Of a stretch of DNA of 56,765 nt, positions 53,224-56,765 are shown piece after piece. The notes beneath the pieces were generated by a model that was not told the DNA's origin, made no database searches, and worked only from the letters and a program-made list of their open reading frames with translations. Made by a program: the position numbers and the translations under genes. Origin of the DNA: Nocardia brasiliensis IFM 10847 (GTDB taxonomy: Bacteria > Actinomycetota > Actinomycetes > Mycobacteriales > Mycobacteriaceae); assembly GCF_000710915.1 (NCBI RefSeq), contig NZ_BAUA01000149.1:1-56765 (forward strand). The letters run 5' to 3'. Positions within the stretch are counted from its first letter, which is position 1, and the number at the start of each line of letters is the position of its first letter.

Positions 53224-53393
53224 CGGCCACCACCGCAGGATGCCGCCGTTCGGACGAGTAGCGGCGAGTCGGTTTCGGTGGCTGGTCTCATGCCACCGAA
53301 CCTAGTCCGGTCGACGCGGCACCGATGAATCCCGGACGGCCAGGTCGTCGTTACGGCTGTACCGAAGACATGATCGACGGAAGGAATCCAGGC

Positions 53394-54196
53394 ATGACGA
53401 AGCCGTTTCGATTCGGGGTCGTGGCACCGCTGATGACCGAGGTGCCGACGTGGCGGGATCGGGTGCGTCGCATCGCCGACAGCGGCTACTCGACGCTGCT
53501 GGTGCCCGACTTCCCGTTGACCCAACCCGCGCCCGCCGCCATGCTCGCGACCGCCGCGGCCCTGACCGATCTGCGGGTGGCGCCTGGGTGTACGCCTCGC
53601 CGTTTCGGCCGTCGTGGCTGACCGCCTGGGAAGCGCATTCGCTGTCGGTGCTGACCGAGGGGCGTTTCGAGATGGGCATCGGCACCGGCAGGCCCGGAAT
53701 CGAGGACGAACTCCGCCACAAGGGACTGCCTGTCGTACCGGTCACCGACCGACTGGACCAGATCCGGGAGACCGTGCGGGCGCTGCGCGACCTCGACGGC
53801 CCCGGCCTGCACACCCCGGTCGGGATGGCCGTCCTCGGTCCGAAGGCCCGGGCGTTGGCCGCCGAGATCGCCGACACGGTCACCTTCGCGCTGGGTCCGC
53901 AGCCGCGCGCCGAAGTCGAACGGCTCGCCCGCGACGTGCGCTCGCGAGGGGACGTAGAACTCGCACTGGCCGTGCCGGTCATCGGCGACGCCGTGGCGCC
54001 GCACATGGCGCCACCGACCACCGACCCCGCCGCTCTGCGCGCCGCCGACGCCCTGACCGTGCTTCCGGACGATCCGGCCGCCGCCATCGAAGAAGTCCAG
54101 CGCCGCCGCGAGGAATGCGGCTTCTCCTACTTCATCTTCGGTGCCGATTTCGCCGAACGCTTCGCCCCGGTCGTCGCCGAACTCAGTGGACGGTAG
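53394..54196 (+). CDS. LLM-class F420-dependent oxidoreductase, frameshifted
   Basis: ATG 53394 with GGAAGGA upstream begins a luciferase-like enzyme (PFRFGVVAPLM, GYSTLLVPDFP, LTDLRVA). The frame breaks at about 53582; one frame over it resumes as GAWVYASPFRPSW, then LTEGRFEMGIGTGRPG and runs to 54196. The shift equals one missing G in GGTGGCGCC. Total length with the base restored is about 268 residues, normal for the family. Its 3' end overlaps the FAA-hydrolase gene by 14 bases on the other strand. Confidence 0.75.
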
Positions 54197-55061
54197 ACCC
54201 GGCAGCGCACCATTCACGCACAGCGACTGGACGGTATGCGTCCGGCCCGACGATCGGCGTGCGGAGCACGCCGATCGATTCGATCTCCACTTCTACGCTG
54301 TCCCCGGGTCGCAGGTACTGCGGCGGGGTCATGGCCATCCCGATGCCGGCCATCGTTCCGGTCGCGATCACGTCGCCGGGGAGCAGGGTCGCGGTGTCGC
54401 TGATATAGGCGATCAAGCGCGGAATGCTGTGCAGCAGTTCGGCTGTGTTCGCGTGCTGCCGGAGTTCACCGTTCACCCGGGTGCTGATGTCCAGCCGGTG
54501 CGGGTCGCCGATTTCGTCGGCGGTGACCAGGACCGGGCCGATCGGGCCGCTGCGGTCGGCGTTCTTGCCCAGTGTCCATTGGATCGTGTCGGTTTGCTTC
54601 CTGCGGGCGGTCAGATCGTTGAAGGCGGTGTACCCGAGAACCGCTGCGAGAGCGTTGTCTTCGGTTGCGCACCAAGTGGTTCGGCCGATCACGACCGCCA
54701 GTTCGCCCTCCCAGTCGAGACCCTCTTCGTTCGGCGGGACCGGAACGGAGTCGCCGTCGACCACCAGGGTGCTCGGCCAGCGACCGAAGATCAACGGCAG
54801 CTCCGGCTCGGCGACGCCCGCCCGCTCGGCCTCCTCGGCATGACAGCGGTAATTGATGCCGGCGCAGAAGATTCGGGCCGTCGTCGGAACAGGCGGCACC
54901 GTGCGCAGTTCGGAGAGTGGAAGATCGGGCTCCGCGGTGGTGCGCGCGGCCGCCTCCGGATCGGCGTAGTAGTCGTCGATCGGGCCGAGGTCGCGCACTG
55001 TGGCGCCGCGGATCTCGCCGATCCGGGGGCCGGTGGGCGATTCGAAGGCGATTAGCTTCAT
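54183..55061 (-). CDS. Fumarylacetoacetate hydrolase-family protein
   Basis: 292 residues from ATG 55061 after GAAGGAAG. FAH fold: FCAGINYRCHAEEA, then the metal-binding EGELAVVIGR and ALAAVLGYTAFNDLTAR, and DVIATGTMAGIGMA. These enzymes cleave acylpyruvates or related 1,3-dicarbonyl compounds in aromatic breakdown, or decarboxylate oxaloacetate. It is the last of three overlapping genes (PEBP, MBL, FAA). Confidence 0.87.
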   Translation of the reverse strand: MKLIAFESPTGPRIGEIRGATVRDLGPIDDYYADPEAAARTTAEPDLPLSELRTVPPVPTTARIFCAGINYRCHAEEAERAGVAEPELPLIFGRWPSTLVVDGDSVPVPPNEEGLDWEGELAVVIGRTTWCATEDNALAAVLGYTAFNDLTARRKQTDTIQWTLGKNADRSGPIGPVLVTADEIGDPHRLDISTRVNGELRQHANTAELLHSIPRLIAYISDTATLLPGDVIATGTMAGIGMAMTPPQYLRPGDSVEVEIESIGVLRTPIVGPDAYRPVAVREWCAAGSTVH

Positions 55062-56014
55062 GAGTGGCTTCCTTCGTGAGATAGTCTGGCGGACTGCAAC
55101 TCTCGGTCGTGGACCGGGATCAACCGGTAGGTGTTGCCGTCGCGAACGATGTGACCACCGGTGGGTGTGCCGAAATGTGTGCCGAGCACGAGGGTCGGCG
55201 AGTCGGCGAACCGCTCGAGGAAATTCCGTCTGCTGTGGGCAGCGGCCGCGCTGTCGGTGTCCATCGCCACCGACCAGTCCGGACGTGCGATCTGGAACTG
55301 GCAGTGCATCAAATCGCCGGTGATGACGGCGCTTTCGCCACCGTCCTCGATGAGGACCGACACGTGACCCGGCGTGTGACCCGCGGTGCTGAGCAGCGAG
55401 ATGCCGGGAACGACGGACTCGCCGGGCTCGACCCAGGTGATCAGTCCCGCGTCCGCTATCGGGGCGAGAGAGTCCGCGAAGACGGCGGCGCCGTCGACCA
55501 TGCTGTGGCCGAACTCTGAGTACGCCGCATGCGCCTGCGGGTCGTGTGCGAAGGCCGCCCAGTGCTCGTATTCCGCACGCACGAAGAAGTATCGGGCGTT
55601 CGGAAAGGTCGGCTGCCAACCATCGTTCGCACGAATCGTGTTCCAGCCGACATGGTCGATGTGCAAGTGGGTCGTGAGAACCCCATCGACCTCGTCGCGC
55701 CGCCACACCCGCTCGAATCTCGCCAGGAAGTCCGTGTCGAGATCATCGAAGGCGGGTGCGATGCGCTTCTTGCCGTTGCCGATTCCGGTGTCGACCACGA
55801 TCTTGTGGGTGGGCGTCTGTACCAGCAGCGAATGGACCATGCCGTTCATCTGTTCGCCGTCGAAGTAGGTCGGGCGTAACCAATCGATCTGTTCGATCTC
55901 TGCCCGCGTCGCGGCGGGAAACACCTCCAGCAGGAAATCGACCGGCGTCCAGCCCTGCAGCTCTTCGATTTTCGTGATCGAGATATCGCCGACCTGCCAC
56001 TGTTCGGCCGTCAT
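55058..56014 (-). CDS. Metallo-beta-lactamase-fold hydrolase
   Basis: 318 residues. Zinc ligands: THLHIDHVG (HxHxDH), AGHTPGHVS, ITGDLMH and LGTHFG. No signal peptide. The N-terminal KIEELQGWTPVDFL and C-terminal parts resemble lactonase/quorum-quenching-type MBL enzymes such as AttM-like proteins. It could hydrolyse a lactone or thioester in the same pathway as the FAA enzyme. Both ends overlap neighbours by 4 bases. Confidence 0.87.
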   Translation of the reverse strand: MTAEQWQVGDISITKIEELQGWTPVDFLLEVFPAATRAEIEQIDWLRPTYFDGEQMNGMVHSLLVQTPTHKIVVDTGIGNGKKRIAPAFDDLDTDFLARFERVWRRDEVDGVLTTHLHIDHVGWNTIRANDGWQPTFPNARYFFVRAEYEHWAAFAHDPQAHAAYSEFGHSMVDGAAVFADSLAPIADAGLITWVEPGESVVPGISLLSTAGHTPGHVSVLIEDGGESAVITGDLMHCQFQIARPDWSVAMDTDSAAAAHSRRNFLERFADSPTLVLGTHFGTPTGGHIVRDGNTYRLIPVHDRELQSARLSHEGSHS

Positions 56015-56547
56015 GCGGCGACCGTCTCGGCGGTGGCGGTCAGGACCGCGCGACCGAGGATATGTCCCGCGATGGTGAAGCCGAGGTACGCGGGCGTGGC
56101 GTCGGCGGGAACGCCGATGGACTCGATATCGAGGGCGTGCACCACGACGAAGTAGCGGTGCACGCCGTGTCCCGCAGGCGGGGCGGCGCCGAGGAAACGG
56201 GCGACGCGGGCGTCGTTCGGCAATTGAAACGCGCCTTCGGGCAGGCCCGAGCCGGTGTCGTCGCCTGCGCCCGCCGGCAGTTCGGTGACGGTCGCGGGGA
56301 TGTCGGCCACGGCCCAGTGCCAGAAGCCGGAACCGGTCGGTGCGTCCGGGTCGTACATCGTCACGGCGTAGCTCTTCGTGCCGCTCGGGGCACCGCTCCA
56401 GCGCAGGTGCGGGGAGACGTCCTTGCCGCCGGGCACGCCGGCGGAGAACTGTTCGGGCGACCACGCGGCACCGTCGGCGACGGTGGTGCTGGTGACGGTG
56501 AACGCCGCGGCCTCAGGGAGGCGGGCGAAGGGGTTGTTGCTGCTCAT
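56011..56547 (-). CDS. YbhB/YbcL (PEBP)-family protein
   Basis: 178 residues after AGGAAG. Phosphatidylethanolamine-binding-protein fold: DVSPHLRWSGAP, TMYDPDAPTGSGFWHW and GVHRYFVVVHAL form the ligand pocket. Its biochemical role in bacteria is unclear. First gene of the minus-strand operon, divergent from the GntR gene. Confidence 0.87.
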   Translation of the reverse strand: MSSNNPFARLPEAAAFTVTSTTVADGAAWSPEQFSAGVPGGKDVSPHLRWSGAPSGTKSYAVTMYDPDAPTGSGFWHWAVADIPATVTELPAGAGDDTGSGLPEGAFQLPNDARVARFLGAAPPAGHGVHRYFVVVHALDIESIGVPADATPAYLGFTIAGHILGRAVLTATAETVAA

Positions 56548-56631
56548 AGCGTCTTCCTGGGAGAGCGTCGACGGGTGGGAACACGATCCGCGCCCGGGCT
56601 GAAACTTCAGCCATGATCGACAATAGCACTA

Positions 56632-56643
56632 ATAATCGATTAT
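56632..56643. promoter_or_regulatory. Palindrome in the divergent GntR promoter
   Basis: ATAATCGATTAT, a perfect 12-bp palindrome in an AT-rich island, 26 bases before the GntR start and 85 bases before the PEBP gene on the other strand. A likely operator for the GntR protein. Confidence 0.55.
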
Positions 56644-56668
56644 CTGTCGAATAGTCTATGCTCGTGAC

Positions 56669-56765
56669 ATGACGCAGACGGACGAGTCCACGGCCGCGCC
56701 GGGGAAGTTGATGCTCTCCGAGCAGGTCTACGCACATCTGCGGGACGCGATCATGCGTGGCGAGT
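56669..56765 (+). CDS. GntR-family regulator, N-terminal part (cut by window end)
   Basis: Begins at ATG 56669 and runs off the window after about 32 codons. The visible part KLMLSEQVYAHLRDAIMRGE matches the first helix of GntR/FadR-type winged helices. It should regulate the divergent PEBP-MBL-FAA operon. No clear ribosome site precedes it. Confidence 0.7.
   Translation, partial: MTQTDESTAAPGKLMLSEQVYAHLRDAIMRGE

Overview
The DNA is GC-rich throughout and reads like a mycolic-acid actinomycete, most likely Nocardia or a close relative. Supporting signs are two LLM/F420-type oxidoreductases, two Rsb-type partner-switching modules, several TetR regulators, a cytochrome P450 and many stop/start overlaps of the ATGA or GTGA kind. 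No rRNA, tRNA, CRISPR array or insertion sequence was seen.

Layout. (1) 326-6335, plus strand: two tandem NMT1/SsuA-type ABC importers, each with ATPase, permease and lipoprotein binding protein, and a lipoprotein polysaccharide deacetylase between them. (2) 6382-28504: a nonribosomal peptide/polyketide cluster. On the minus strand HmaS, HmO and HpgT make 4-hydroxyphenylglycine (Hpg); HpgT is read in frame into a carrier protein and is coupled to a benzoate-CoA-ligase-like enzyme. A second minus-strand group holds a GSCFA protein, an SGNH hydrolase and a TauD-type dioxygenase. An Ala-rich SpcZ-like protein lies between the two groups. On the plus strand, NRPS1 is C-A-T-TE and NRPS2 is A-T-C-A(Pro-like)-T-KS-KR-ACP-TE. 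The X-Pro-ketide line, the separate C-A-T-TE enzyme and the TauD enzyme together resemble the detoxin/rimosamide family, here joined to an Hpg pathway. This is the most interesting system in the window.

(3) 28541-38423, plus strand: a TetR regulator and terminator, then a likely catabolic operon. It encodes an SDR, a hydroxylysine-kinase-like phosphotransferase, a class III PLP enzyme of the phospho-lyase type, the three 5-oxoprolinase subunits PxpABC, an MFS transporter and a CocE/NonD hydrolase. (4) 38424-43355: gene remnants (amidase, VOC), a hypothetical protein, a P450 and a GNAT acetyltransferase. (5) 43355-48086: a methyltransferase, then a partner-switching operon (STAS, RsbW-like kinase, RsbU-like phosphatase) ending in a cobalamin-binding sensor. 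(6) 48324-56765: a secreted small protein, LLM oxidoreductases, a TetR gene beside an inverted copy lacking the DNA-binding domain, a second STAS/RsbW pair, and a PEBP-MBL-FAA operon divergent from a GntR regulator cut off by the window end.

Four genes (permease at 4523, MFS at 35411, hypothetical at 52446, LLM at 53394) each look intact apart from one 1-base frame shift. That pattern suggests indel errors in the assembly as much as real gene decay.
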